From DATCTV01 sp964400685 (GTDB taxonomy: Bacteria > Desulfobacterota > Desulfomonilia > UBA1062), in contig CAYNVT010000091.1 in assembly GCA_964400685.1 (NCBI GenBank), forward strand, positions 1 through 16,876: a DNA stretch of 16,876 nt, given 5' to 3'. The number at the start of each line of letters is the position of its first letter. The stretch's first letter is position 1. Positions 1-7,414 of this stretch are shown piece by piece. The position numbers and the translations under genes are program-made. The notes beneath the pieces are model-generated. The model made no database searches, was not told the origin of the DNA, and saw only the letters and a list, made by a program, of their open reading frames with translations.

Positions 1-265
1 CCCCGCGTGTGCGGGGAACGTTTTACATGTTTCCATCACATCTCCTTCTCAAACGGTTCATCCCCGCGTGTGCGGGGAACGTCAGCATTTACAATGAAGT
101 ACGGCAACAACTCTCGGTTCATCCCCGCGTGTGCGGGGAACGTGCTTGGATAGAAGCTTGCATAAGCGGCGCATCCGGTTCATCCCCGCGTGTGCGGGGA
201 ACGTTGCATCGAGTTCCGACTCAACCACCATAACCGCGGTTCATCCCCGCGTGTGCGGGGAACGT
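1..265 (-). CRISPR. Type I-E CRISPR array, leader-proximal end (partial)
   Basis: Five copies of a 29-nt repeat lie at 1-21 (cut by the window edge), 54-82, 115-143, 176-204 and 237-265, with an exact 61-bp period and 32-nt spacers at 22-53, 83-114, 144-175 and 205-236. The visible copies are identical. Each carries a perfect 6-bp stem (CCCCGC / GCGGGG) around GTGT. Compared with the E. coli I-E repeat this is the reverse complement, so the array is transcribed on the minus strand, away from cas2. On that strand the repeat ends in ATGAACCG, which would be the 8-nt crRNA 5' handle (E. coli: AUAAACCG). The copy at 237-265 is leader-proximal, so the spacer at 205-236 should be the newest. The array continues beyond the left edge. 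Spacer targets cannot be named from sequence alone. Confidence 0.97.
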
Positions 266-338
266 ACTTCCTGTATCTCGTAGAAATCACTATATATTTT
301 CAAAGATCAAACTTCTACCAAAAATCAACGCACTTTTC
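266..338 (-). promoter_or_regulatory. CRISPR leader (short, AT-rich)
   Basis: These 73 bases between the cas2 stop codon and the first repeat are clearly AT-rich and hold no ORF. In type I-E loci this is where the array promoter and the IHF site guiding Cas1-Cas2 integration lie. An imperfect IHF-like core (AATCAA, four bases, CTT) can be read near 323-335 on the plus strand, but it misses part of the TTR half and is only a suggestion. Because the space is so short, the functional leader may extend into the 3' end of cas2. Confidence 0.6.
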
Positions 339-644
339 TCATGTTCCGTTTGTCTCAATTTCAGGATTATCCGGTAAAAACGAAACCAGCTTTATTCCAT
401 CCATCTCGACAGGAATCCTTCGGTTCGCCCCGAGCGTCATGAAATCAAAACCCGCCTCGGCGTTTGTGCTCCAGGCCATCACAGCATTGCCATCTTCAAG
501 GCCTTTCTCAACTGTATTCCATATCATTTCCCGAACCCTGCGCGAGATATTCCCGACATACACACCGGCCCTGCCTTCAAGAAGCCACACTGCACGCCGT
601 CCCCTCCATCTCGGCGGCGCATTTTCAACCACGATGACCAGCAT
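339..644 (-). CDS. cas2: CRISPR-associated protein Cas2, type I-E
   Basis: A 101-residue Cas2 of the I-E family. Cas2 forms the central dimer of the Cas1-Cas2 integrase that captures prespacers and inserts them at the leader-proximal repeat. The sequence follows E. coli Cas2 closely: an N-terminal beta strand MLVIVVENAPP, then the hallmarks GRRAVWLLE, RAGVYVGN, VMAWSTN, GFDF, NRR and LVSFLP. It has about ten extra C-terminal residues. There is no fused DnaQ domain, unlike some I-E Cas2 proteins. An AGGAGGG ribosome-binding site lies 8 bases before the ATG. The gene overlaps the end of cas1 by 20 bases, so the two are translationally linked, and it is the last gene before the leader. Confidence 0.97.
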   Translation of the reverse strand: MLVIVVENAPPRWRGRRAVWLLEGRAGVYVGNISRRVREMIWNTVEKGLEDGNAVMAWSTNAEAGFDFMTLGANRRIPVEMDGIKLVSFLPDNPEIETNGT

Positions 645-1548
645 CGCCTATACCCTCCTTATTGGGAATTGCAGGTTCGACGGATTCAGGCGCAGGCTCC
701 GGCATCTTCAGACCGCCCGCTGCTAGAATTTCTTCAATAGCCGGAATAATCCGCTTGAGCAGCTTCGACTGGCGGAACATGTCGCGGCAGGCTATTCTTA
801 CATCGCGCTCGGGATTGACGGGCTTTTGCGCCGCAATTCTGAACGCCGCGGGAACCACAGTCTCAAACTTGAAGATATCAGCAATGTCGTAGACGAACGA
901 CTGCGGCTTTCCCGTATGGATGAAACCCACGGCTGGGGCATAGCCTGCAGCCAGGATCGCGGCCTCGCATATTCCGTAAAGACAGGCTGTTGCGGAACTC
1001 AGGCAGCGGTTGGGAATATCGCCGCTTTCCCATTCAGTATAATCGTAATTCCGGCTTTTCCATTCAACCCTGTACTGGCGGGCAAGAAGTTCATACATCT
1101 TCCTGACACGGACACCCTCGATGCCGCGGAGCTGTTCTATGCTGCGCCTTTCCGGTGGAGCCTCCCTGAAACGCATCGCATACATCTTACGCACGACTTT
1201 CAGCCGTGCATCATCATCAAGCGCAAGCTTTGCCTGATAAAGTAGCCTGTCGGCACGCGCCCCGCCCGGCTGGCCCGAGGCATAGAGACGCACGCCGCCG
1301 TCACCCACCCACACAAGCAGGCACCCGACCCGCGATGCAAGGGTGACCGCCGCATGAGAAACGCGCGTTCCCGGTTCCAGCATGAGGCAGGCAACTCCGC
1401 CTACCGGAATGTGCGTGCGCACGCCGGTTTTATCGACGACCACGAACGCGCCGTCCAGGACATCAAGATTTCCCTTTTCAATGAACAGGATTGAAATCCT
1501 ATCCTTCATAAGGGTTGGCTTCAGTGGCGGAAGGATTGGTTCAGACAT
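625..1548 (-). CDS. cas1: CRISPR-associated endonuclease/integrase Cas1, type I-E
   Basis: A 307-residue Cas1, the catalytic subunit of the spacer integrase. The metal-binding residues known from E. coli (E141, H208, D218, D221) appear as E144 in RGIEG, H211 in FIHTGKP and D221/D224 in VYDIADI. The blocks CLYGICEAAILAAGYAPA and ACRDMFRQSK and the terminal GDAGHRG are also typical of I-E Cas1. The length matches the family. The ATG lies 2 bases after the stop of the upstream BRO-type gene, whose last codons contain its AAGGA ribosome-binding site. cas1 overlaps cas2 by 20 bases. Its DNA is visibly richer in GC than cas3-cas6e, which may mean a different history for the adaptation genes. Confidence 0.98.
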   Translation of the reverse strand: MSEPILPPLKPTLMKDRISILFIEKGNLDVLDGAFVVVDKTGVRTHIPVGGVACLMLEPGTRVSHAAVTLASRVGCLLVWVGDGGVRLYASGQPGGARADRLLYQAKLALDDDARLKVVRKMYAMRFREAPPERRSIEQLRGIEGVRVRKMYELLARQYRVEWKSRNYDYTEWESGDIPNRCLSSATACLYGICEAAILAAGYAPAVGFIHTGKPQSFVYDIADIFKFETVVPAAFRIAAQKPVNPERDVRIACRDMFRQSKLLKRIIPAIEEILAAGGLKMPEPAPESVEPAIPNKEGIGDAGHRG

Positions 1549-1550
1549 GA

Positions 1551-2378
1551 TTATTTTCCTTTCAAGCGTTTCAGGCTTTCTGGCTCCATAAGATAATTTT
1601 CTTTCGATACAATCTTCGAGCCGGTCTCGGCTTCAAGCTTTTCGCGGGCTTCTCCGGCAATGCGTCCACCCTTGTGTGCTGCAACCTTGTTTTGCGGCAA
1701 TCCATGAGCGTCATGCTTTCTTGTGATCTCGGTTGTTGCTGCTTCGCTGAGCATGGGAAATATCAGTTCAAGGTCGTTCATATGATCGCGCAGATTTTCG
1801 CGCTTAAGGCCTTTATGCTTTTTGTATTCGGATGGCGTCAGGCCGAATGCAGCCTTTGAGATTTCAGCAGTAAGAATCGCGTATTCAGGCTCGTCGTTAA
1901 CGCCGCGACCTTTCCATTCATCGGTAAGCTCGGCGCGAATGGCGATGCCGCGCATGCGCTTCTCGATCCAGTCGTCTGAATATCCTTTGGCTTTGTACAG
2001 CTCGCGTGTCCTCTTCGTGGCAAGCTCAGGGTCTTCGATTTCTTGCACCCGTTCATAGCCGACCCTGGCAAGCCAGCGTTTGAATGGTTCCGCCTTTGGC
2101 GACGGGATGGACTGGATGATGCGGAATATGCCTTCGGTGTTGGCGCAGTCGGTTTCCCGCAATTTACCGTCAGGTGCAGGGAGTTTCAAACCGTGACAAA
2201 ACGTCACGACTTCACTGCCTTCCTGATTAAGCCTTTGTTTCAGCTTTCTCCAATAAGCTCCAGGATCAGGGCTTTCGGTCAGCGCCCCGCAAACATCGAC
2301 AACCGAAAACCACCACTCATCATTAAAGAGAGTCCGTCTGATCTCCCGGCTCTGAAACACAACGATTTTCTTCTCCAT
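1551..2378 (-). CDS. BRO-N / DinD-like protein embedded in the cas operon
   Basis: A 275-residue protein with an N-terminal BRO-N-type (phage antirepressor-like) domain: strand KKIVVFQ, the RRTLFNDEWWFSVVDV motif, then LTESPDPGAYW and, near residue 95, FKRWLARVGYERV. The C-terminal half (RELYKAKGYSDDWIEKRM, FGLTPSEYKKHKGL, GGRIAGEAREKLE, then VSKENYL) resembles the region shared with DinD-type proteins. BRO-N domains occur in phage antirepressors and are thought to bind DNA; the role of this subfamily is unknown. The ATG at 2378 is chosen over the TTG at 2381 because GAGGT lies 6 bases upstream, overlapping the cas6e stop. The gene is 9 bases after cas6e and 2 bases before cas1, so it is fully within the operon. 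It is not a standard I-E component. Family assignment is fairly sure; any CRISPR function is inference. Confidence 0.85.
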   Translation of the reverse strand: MEKKIVVFQSREIRRTLFNDEWWFSVVDVCGALTESPDPGAYWRKLKQRLNQEGSEVVTFCHGLKLPAPDGKLRETDCANTEGIFRIIQSIPSPKAEPFKRWLARVGYERVQEIEDPELATKRTRELYKAKGYSDDWIEKRMRGIAIRAELTDEWKGRGVNDEPEYAILTAEISKAAFGLTPSEYKKHKGLKRENLRDHMNDLELIFPMLSEAATTEITRKHDAHGLPQNKVAAHKGGRIAGEAREKLEAETGSKIVSKENYLMEPESLKRLKGK

Positions 2379-2387
2379 CAACTTACC

Positions 2388-2993
2388 TCACACCCGCGCC
2401 AGTGACAACATTCCACAACCGAATGCCTTCGCCGGTCCGATGCCTGTAATTAAAAGCTCGTATAAACCCTTAGAATCAATGACTTTAAAGACACCTGAAT
2501 AGATGACTGGTTGAATCTTGCCGGTTATGCTCTCCCTGATTTTTCTAAATCTGACAGGAATAGATGGTTCGACAACAATTGTTTCAAACAAAGCAATATT
2601 TGAGAATTTTTTCTTCAGCCAGTCTCTTTGAGCCTCTTCATTTATCAGAGGAACACGGCATTTTTTTATTTCCCCTTTCCCGTTCTTCCTGCCTTCTTCA
2701 TCATCGATGGTCTTTATGGGATTGGCCATAAGAAGAAACCGCAATCTCTGTTCAGGTTGAAAAACTGGGCTGTACTCCTTGCTCGCAATAATCCTTGCAT
2801 TGCGACTCGCCGGTTCAGGTTGTTTAGCAGACTGCATTAGAATTTCGGCACAAGAATGATCCGATTGAACGATTCGAAAAAGGAAATCACGTCTGGCTTG
2901 TGCATCCTTTTCAAACAATGTCCACAACTCCCTGTGAATCTCATAAGGGTTGTGTGCGACAGGCCCGCTTATCAATACCTTACTCAAGTACAT
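2388..2993 (-). CDS. cas6e: Cas6e (CasE/Cse3), crRNA-processing endoribonuclease
   Basis: A 201-residue Cas6e, which cleaves pre-crRNA at the base of the repeat hairpin and stays bound to the 3' stem as the head of Cascade. The start MYLSKV at 2993 matches the E. coli N-terminus and has a strong GGAGGTG ribosome-binding site; the frame runs open 12 codons further upstream, but these are not needed. The catalytic histidine of the family is at H20 (YEIHRELW). Other hallmarks are RDFLFRI, LQS-like LMQSAKQP, LLMANPIKT, KKCRVPLI and the C-terminal glycine-rich loop GIGPAKAFGCGMLSLA. The length is almost that of E. coli CasE. It starts 14 bases inside the end of cas5e. Its substrate would be the 6-bp-stem repeat at 1-265. 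Confidence 0.97.
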   Translation of the reverse strand: MYLSKVLISGPVAHNPYEIHRELWTLFEKDAQARRDFLFRIVQSDHSCAEILMQSAKQPEPASRNARIIASKEYSPVFQPEQRLRFLLMANPIKTIDDEEGRKNGKGEIKKCRVPLINEEAQRDWLKKKFSNIALFETIVVEPSIPVRFRKIRESITGKIQPVIYSGVFKVIDSKGLYELLITGIGPAKAFGCGMLSLARV

Positions 2994-3807
2994 CTTCACC
3001 TCCGTGAACATAGACATTTCGGGCTGCATTTAAAGAGTTGATATCGATTTCAATTCGCTTACACCTGCGAAATTCATAGAAACGGAGTTGATTCAACCGT
3101 GCTGCATCCTGGCGTTCATATTCGCCGTCTGAACACTCAATCCATGCCAGAAGTTTTGTTTCCCGTTTGCCTTTTTGAAAGGCTTTTCGCTCCTTGGGTG
3201 ACCGGGGAGCACACCATGGCTCTGTTCGAAGAGCGCTTTCGATGCATTGATATTCCTGTGTCAGACGCTCGAAAACTGGGCGAGAAGGCACACAACTTTT
3301 TCGTCCGAGAAAAAGCGGCCATGTGGGTCGCTCCAAATGTCTCTTGAAAGTCTCAAGGATATCTTGGTTAACAGCCCGATGCTCTGGCTTTATCGCCAGT
3401 GCTACAAGAAATGCCGCATCGTACAGGTAATCACGCCAAGTGATTTCAGTATGTGGCGGTTCATTTTCTGCCTTATCGGGCGTTGTTCCACTGACAGATG
3501 TTCCCGTTTTCATTTTGCCGTTTGCTTGCCAGAAGTGTCCTTGAACTGTATGATAATCTGTCTCAATGATTCCAGGGCGATCAATTCTGACGCCAAAATT
3601 CAAGACCTTGTCCCACTGCTCCAGACTCATGTCGGGTTTGTCATTCGACTGCCAATCAGGGCGTACAATCCCCGCTGCGCATCCTAACAGGCCAATGATA
3701 GCAGACTTTGTCGGCTCAGGGCCTGTGTCTCTCCTGGACCAACGCGCTCGCAAGCCCCAGCTCTGAAGAGGGCCTTCCAGACGAAGAAGAAGAATCGGTT
3801 CAAACAC
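2980..3807 (-). CDS. cas5e: Cas5e (CasD), crRNA 5'-handle-binding Cascade subunit
   Basis: A Cas5e of about 275 residues that would cap the 5' handle of the crRNA in Cascade. The N-terminus ILLLRLEGPLQSWG is the RAMP strand and glycine-rich turn typical of CasD. Further hallmarks are PTKSAIIGLLGCAAGI, DYHTVQGHF, TWRDYLYDAAFLVAL and the FLGRKSCVPSRPVF block. It is longer than the E. coli protein (about 224 residues), mainly in the middle and C-terminal thirds. The start taken here is GTG at 3807, with GGAG 7 bases upstream and an 8-base overlap with the cas7e stop. A TTG at 3831 in the same frame would add eight residues and is less likely. Confidence 0.95.
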   Translation of the reverse strand: MFEPILLLRLEGPLQSWGLRARWSRRDTGPEPTKSAIIGLLGCAAGIVRPDWQSNDKPDMSLEQWDKVLNFGVRIDRPGIIETDYHTVQGHFWQANGKMKTGTSVSGTTPDKAENEPPHTEITWRDYLYDAAFLVALAIKPEHRAVNQDILETFKRHLERPTWPLFLGRKSCVPSRPVFERLTQEYQCIESALRTEPWCAPRSPKERKAFQKGKRETKLLAWIECSDGEYERQDAARLNQLRFYEFRRCKRIEIDINSLNAARNVYVHGGEDVLE

Positions 3808-5188
3808 TTGTATTCTCCGAAGGACACCCAAGATGCTCTCTAAGGGATTTTATGAGTTCATCCGAATCCTTGACCGGTGTGAAAGGAACTTTTATACAAT
3901 CCTCTTTCTCTTCCATGTCTTTCCCATTGTTAGTTTTAGTAGTGTCTACACCTTCCAACGTAACACCCATTTGGGTGGAGCCAGTAAAAAGCAGCCTAGC
4001 ATTCGCCTCACGATTGAACACTTTCGTTATCCGGTTGGCCTCATCAATCAATCTTTTTGCTGATTCAATACGCAAGTCCACATGTTGTATTTGACCAGTA
4101 TCTGACAGCGATTCTTCATTCTTTGGGTCGATTGGCTTGGCAAACGCATCGGCGTAACTGACCGGTACATGGCTGTCGCGAACCTCTACCAAAACCAAAG
4201 TTGGAAGCGAAGGTGTTGCCATGGAGTTGAATTTTCCGGTGGGCCTCTCGAAGATAGCCGCTTTAAGTAGACCAACTACAGCATCACAGGCACATTTTTT
4301 TGCTTTCTTCTGATCTTCGTCTGTAACTGAAAGCTTATGATTAATCGATTTGCCGGTCAGGTTGTCCGTGAGGGCCTCAAAATCCACGTTGAAGTAACTA
4401 TAATAACAGGCCGAAGTAAACTCCGCATCTCCCATGCCATCGGTGCCTGTCAGCAATTTTCCTTCCGCACCAAAGGCATCTTTGTACCAATCCAATCGTT
4501 TATCGCGCCGGTCGTCCACGCGCGTCCATAGGTCGAACTCACGTGTAAATTCGTGTGTGCTTATGGAATGGGCGAACTGGCTGCTGGCCTCAATATTGTG
4601 CATAAGATCGCTCGTTACCATTCTGCCAAAGAGCGCCATGTCAACAGGTATACCTTGCCAGCCTAAGCCCACGGATTTCAATACGATCTTAGGGTCAAAT
4701 TCCTTTTTCCTATCTGTCTCTGCCCAGCCATTAATACCTTCTGCCAAAGTGTTGAGTTCTCTTTCCCGCCAGAATACGCTCTGTGCTGTCTTTAAATTAT
4801 CTTTCTGCGCTGCTGTTTTATCCACATCTTGACCCTCTGTTTTGTCATCCGAATCTGAAGCTGAGGTGTCGCCTCCGTCACCTTCTCCTTTCTTGATCAC
4901 TTTCTTTAGCAACCCTTTGAGTTTGATCTGTTCCTCATCAGAAAGGGTAATACCCTTACTTAATGCCCTTCGGATCACCTCATCCGGCATTGAGGTCGTA
5001 TGCATCCCAAGGTCTTTATTAACTTCTTCACGAAACGTCTTTGATGTCCGGTAGGCTCGTTTGAGGCATTGACTTGAAATGCGGGCTCGACGATAGCCGC
5101 CGAAATATGCGCTCTTAGGGCTTCCTGACTCGTCACGATTTAAATTACTTGGCGCATGATTCTGGATAATGTGAACTTCAATCAACAT
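3800..5188 (-). CDS. cas7e: Cas7e (CasC/Cse4), Cascade backbone subunit with an acidic insert
   Basis: A 462-residue Cas7e; six copies normally form the helical backbone on the crRNA spacer. Clear hallmarks are HAPSNLNRDESGSPK, YFGGYRRARISSQCLKRA (residues 29-45), VDMALFGRMVTSD, AHSISTHEF and a late TGSTQMGVTLEG. It is about 100 residues longer than E. coli CasC. Much of the excess is a hydrophilic stretch at roughly residues 98-130 with an acidic core (GEGDGG, then SASDSDDKTEGQD), placed where the family has its variable helical region. The start at 5188 has AGGAGG 6 bases upstream and the MLIEVHIIQ strand. An open frame reaches 5425 but only reads through cse2. The start lies 11 bases inside the cse2 end. 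Confidence 0.96.
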   Translation of the reverse strand: MLIEVHIIQNHAPSNLNRDESGSPKSAYFGGYRRARISSQCLKRAYRTSKTFREEVNKDLGMHTTSMPDEVIRRALSKGITLSDEEQIKLKGLLKKVIKKGEGDGGDTSASDSDDKTEGQDVDKTAAQKDNLKTAQSVFWRERELNTLAEGINGWAETDRKKEFDPKIVLKSVGLGWQGIPVDMALFGRMVTSDLMHNIEASSQFAHSISTHEFTREFDLWTRVDDRRDKRLDWYKDAFGAEGKLLTGTDGMGDAEFTSACYYSYFNVDFEALTDNLTGKSINHKLSVTDEDQKKAKKCACDAVVGLLKAAIFERPTGKFNSMATPSLPTLVLVEVRDSHVPVSYADAFAKPIDPKNEESLSDTGQIQHVDLRIESAKRLIDEANRITKVFNREANARLLFTGSTQMGVTLEGVDTTKTNNGKDMEEKEDCIKVPFTPVKDSDELIKSLREHLGCPSENTSV

Positions 5189-5831
5189 ATTCTTCCTCCT
5201 CATCTTGAATGTCTTCTGTTTCGGTTTGTTCATTTGATTCCATAGCTTCATCTTTGTCTTTTGAAGAGCTATAGAAAGCCCTCGCCCAACGCTCCTGAAT
5301 AAATCGGCTTTCTGCACGCCAATTGCGCAGGTCATAGGCAAGTTGAATAGCATCAATTGGCACTTCTGCCGTAACCAGCATACGAACCAATCCGTACAGC
5401 CGATGTGTGAGTTCTCCTGTTCCATCGCGTTTCAACTCGGCGTCAAGCAGAGTACGGAATCGTTCATGGATATTTGGAGGCGGTTTTGGAGTTTTGCCTT
5501 TTTCAAGGGCATCTTGCCGATTGCGATAAACGATAGCAGGATCCTTATCTGAATCACTTTCACGACAATACCTTGCCCATGCTGCTCCAATTGAGCCTCG
5601 ATGTTTGTATTTATAATGATGCTGACCGCTTTTTATTTTTGCAGTCGGATATTGAGCAATAAGTGTTGCTGTAAGAAAATCTGCCGGATGTGTACTGACA
5701 CTGGCGAACCATTGGCAATTACGGCTTTCTGCGAGCCGCTTTTCGCAGGCGCGTCGCAAAGCTGCAAGTGTACCAGTATCCTCACATTTCAGCGAATAGA
5801 GATATTGAATAAACATATCTTCTTTTTTCAT
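5178..5831 (-). CDS. cse2: Cse2 (CasB, Cas11e), Cascade small subunit
   Basis: A 217-residue Cse2-family protein, expected as a dimer along the Cascade belly where it stabilises the R-loop. The all-helical pattern and the motifs GTLAALRRACEKRLAESR, WARYCRE and RFRTLLDAE, plus LVRMLVTAEVPIDAIQLAYD, fit Cse2. Its place between cse1 and cas7e supports the call. It is longer than E. coli CasB (about 160 residues), with an insert near residues 90-120 and a strongly acidic tail (ETEDIQDEEEEYVD). The tail codons also encode the AGGAGG ribosome-binding site of cas7e. ATG at 5831 overlaps the cse1 stop as ATGA and has AAGGAG upstream. Further upstream starts lie within cse1 and are rejected. Confidence 0.93.
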   Translation of the reverse strand: MKKEDMFIQYLYSLKCEDTGTLAALRRACEKRLAESRNCQWFASVSTHPADFLTATLIAQYPTAKIKSGQHHYKYKHRGSIGAAWARYCRESDSDKDPAIVYRNRQDALEKGKTPKPPPNIHERFRTLLDAELKRDGTGELTHRLYGLVRMLVTAEVPIDAIQLAYDLRNWRAESRFIQERWARAFYSSSKDKDEAMESNEQTETEDIQDEEEEYVD

Positions 5832-7414
5832 GATTTCTTCTCCTTTACCGGTTTTGGCAAATGATGGTTCAGTTGTCTTTCGAACCAATTGGTTGCATTA
5901 GCAATGCGGAAAAGTCCGTCGGCGGTTCGCCGATGAGGTTCTGTCGCTTTGTTGAATGCATCAAGCGCTTCTCTGCGAATTACTTTCCAGAGCGTCTGTT
6001 CAGCGTCCTGATAGCCACTCACGAGCGCATCCAGATAAGTGCCTGACAGTGGCAGTTCCAAACGTTGCCAGAAACCATTTATCGAATTGATCTCTGCCCG
6101 ATGAATAGTTTTTCTCGCCGTCTTCTTTGCTTCCGATGGAGCTCGAAGCATTCGTAATGAGGTCATAAGAGCATCGGCAACCCTTTGAGTTGTCTTGTAC
6201 GTATTGATTACCCGGGCAGATAGACGGTTGTCGTGCGCCACTTCTGTTGGGAATGTGATTACAGAGCGAAACCATTCCTCAACTTTCACGTCGCCACCGC
6301 CGCCACCCTTTTTTTTCATTCCATAAACAGCGACATTAAACCGTGGAGTATCAACAACGCGAAGCGCGTTGGAAATCACCTCAGGCCGGGAGCGACGCTT
6401 CTGTTTACGAAGACTCTCACCTTCGCTTGCAACCAAGAATAGAGGAACAGCATCTCGCCAGACAGGGATGTCCCTTCTAGCTTTGATATGTTCTATGGTG
6501 TCACCAGTGGTTTCGACACCCGCATTCGGATCACGCCAGCCATACCTGGCATCATAGAGAATGCCGCCCTTTTCCTTGGCTTTTTCGGTTGGTTTCCCAT
6601 AAGCCGACTTATTGATTGCTTTAGTAATTTTTGGTCCATCGCGCTCTAACCTTATAACGCGTACCGGCCATGTGAAACCCTGGGAGATAGTTGGTACTTT
6701 CGGAAGCTGTGTTATATCCAATTGTGTTCTCCAAGCCGGTCCATTATCTTGCTCCTGTTTTGTTGTGATTCTTCCATTCCGCCCCGGTAGATTAAGTATG
6801 AGTGTCTCAAAAAGGTTTCTCCCCAACACTAGCGCGTATAAAGGAGGATCTCCCACAAGAGTTCGCACTTCTCCTGGCTTGTTTTTGAAATTAAAGGGTG
6901 AAATCGTTGCCAGTACCTGAGCGGCTATGTCCTCTGTAAGGGATGCGCTGTCTTCCAGATAATGATGCCAGTGCGTTACATTGGTTCCACTTGGAATTGC
7001 GGGAAAGAGTGTTGCTATTGACTTAAGATCGGACTTCTTTACCCCGCTATCTGAAGCCTTAGGCTGGAGAAATGGCAAGCTGCTACTCCAAAGGTCAAAA
7101 CCCTTACCGAATTTATCGAAGTAATCATTGAATATCTGTTCTTCGACATTCTCCTTCTCAAGAAGGACTCGCATCTTGCCAATAGTCGGTCGTTTCTGGG
7201 CTACAATGTAGGCATCCAGGATAATCGTAATAAGAAGTCGATTGAGACCAAACTCGATGAACGGTGAGGTGTGAGATATGCATTTGATTTCATGGCTGCG
7301 GTACAGTGCTTCTCGAATGCCGCTTTGAGGATTCCTTGGTTCGGTGGCATCATTGTTCCAAATGACCGGAATCCATGGCTCTGAAAGGAGGTTATACGAG
7401 TGAGAACCATTCAT
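5828..7414 (-). CDS. cse1: Cse1 (CasA, Cas8e), Cascade large subunit
   Basis: A 528-residue Cse1, the subunit that recognises the PAM, helps load DNA and recruits Cas3. It opens with the family N-terminus YNLLSEPWIPVIW. Later blocks typical of the family are PFLQPKASDSG, FPAIPSGTNVTHWHHY, PPLYALVLGRNLFETL, GRITTKQEQDNGPAWRT and YGWRDPNAG, followed by a C-terminal helical bundle. ATG at 7414 overlaps the cas3 stop as ATGA, and GGAGGTG precedes it. An odd feature is the segment MKKKGGGGGDVK at residues 366-377. Its DNA carries eight consecutive A residues that include the heptamer A AAA AAG in the zero frame (listed separately). The length is close to that of other Cse1 proteins. Confidence 0.96.
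   Translation of the reverse strand: MNGSHSYNLLSEPWIPVIWNNDATEPRNPQSGIREALYRSHEIKCISHTSPFIEFGLNRLLITIILDAYIVAQKRPTIGKMRVLLEKENVEEQIFNDYFDKFGKGFDLWSSSLPFLQPKASDSGVKKSDLKSIATLFPAIPSGTNVTHWHHYLEDSASLTEDIAAQVLATISPFNFKNKPGEVRTLVGDPPLYALVLGRNLFETLILNLPGRNGRITTKQEQDNGPAWRTQLDITQLPKVPTISQGFTWPVRVIRLERDGPKITKAINKSAYGKPTEKAKEKGGILYDARYGWRDPNAGVETTGDTIEHIKARRDIPVWRDAVPLFLVASEGESLRKQKRRSRPEVISNALRVVDTPRFNVAVYGMKKKGGGGGDVKVEEWFRSVITFPTEVAHDNRLSARVINTYKTTQRVADALMTSLRMLRAPSEAKKTARKTIHRAEINSINGFWQRLELPLSGTYLDALVSGYQDAEQTLWKVIRREALDAFNKATEPHRRTADGLFRIANATNWFERQLNHHLPKPVKEKKS
6308..6314 (-). other. Possible A AAA AAG slippery heptamer within cse1
   Basis: On the coding strand the codons AAA AAA AAG (6316-6308) form a canonical -1 slippery heptamer in the correct phase, directly before a GC-rich glycine run (GGT GGC GGC GGT GGC). 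A -1 slip would add about nine codons and stop at a TGA, giving a Cse1 shortened to about 378 residues. The sequence shows the motif only; no stimulatory stem-loop or Shine-Dalgarno element was established. The run could equally be a plain lysine codon string. Confidence 0.25.

Noticed and set aside
9..726. Plus-strand open frames of 74 and 178 codons across the array and cas2
   Set aside because: They are built from the CRISPR repeats (recurring SSPRVRGT-type translation) and the antisense of cas2.
826..1245. 139-codon plus-strand frame
   Set aside because: It is antisense to cas1, whose catalytic residues and family match are complete; no family features in the frame.
5189..5425. N-terminal extension of cas7e by 79 codons
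   Set aside because: It reads through cse2 in another frame; the AGGAGG site and the family N-terminus fix the start at 5188.
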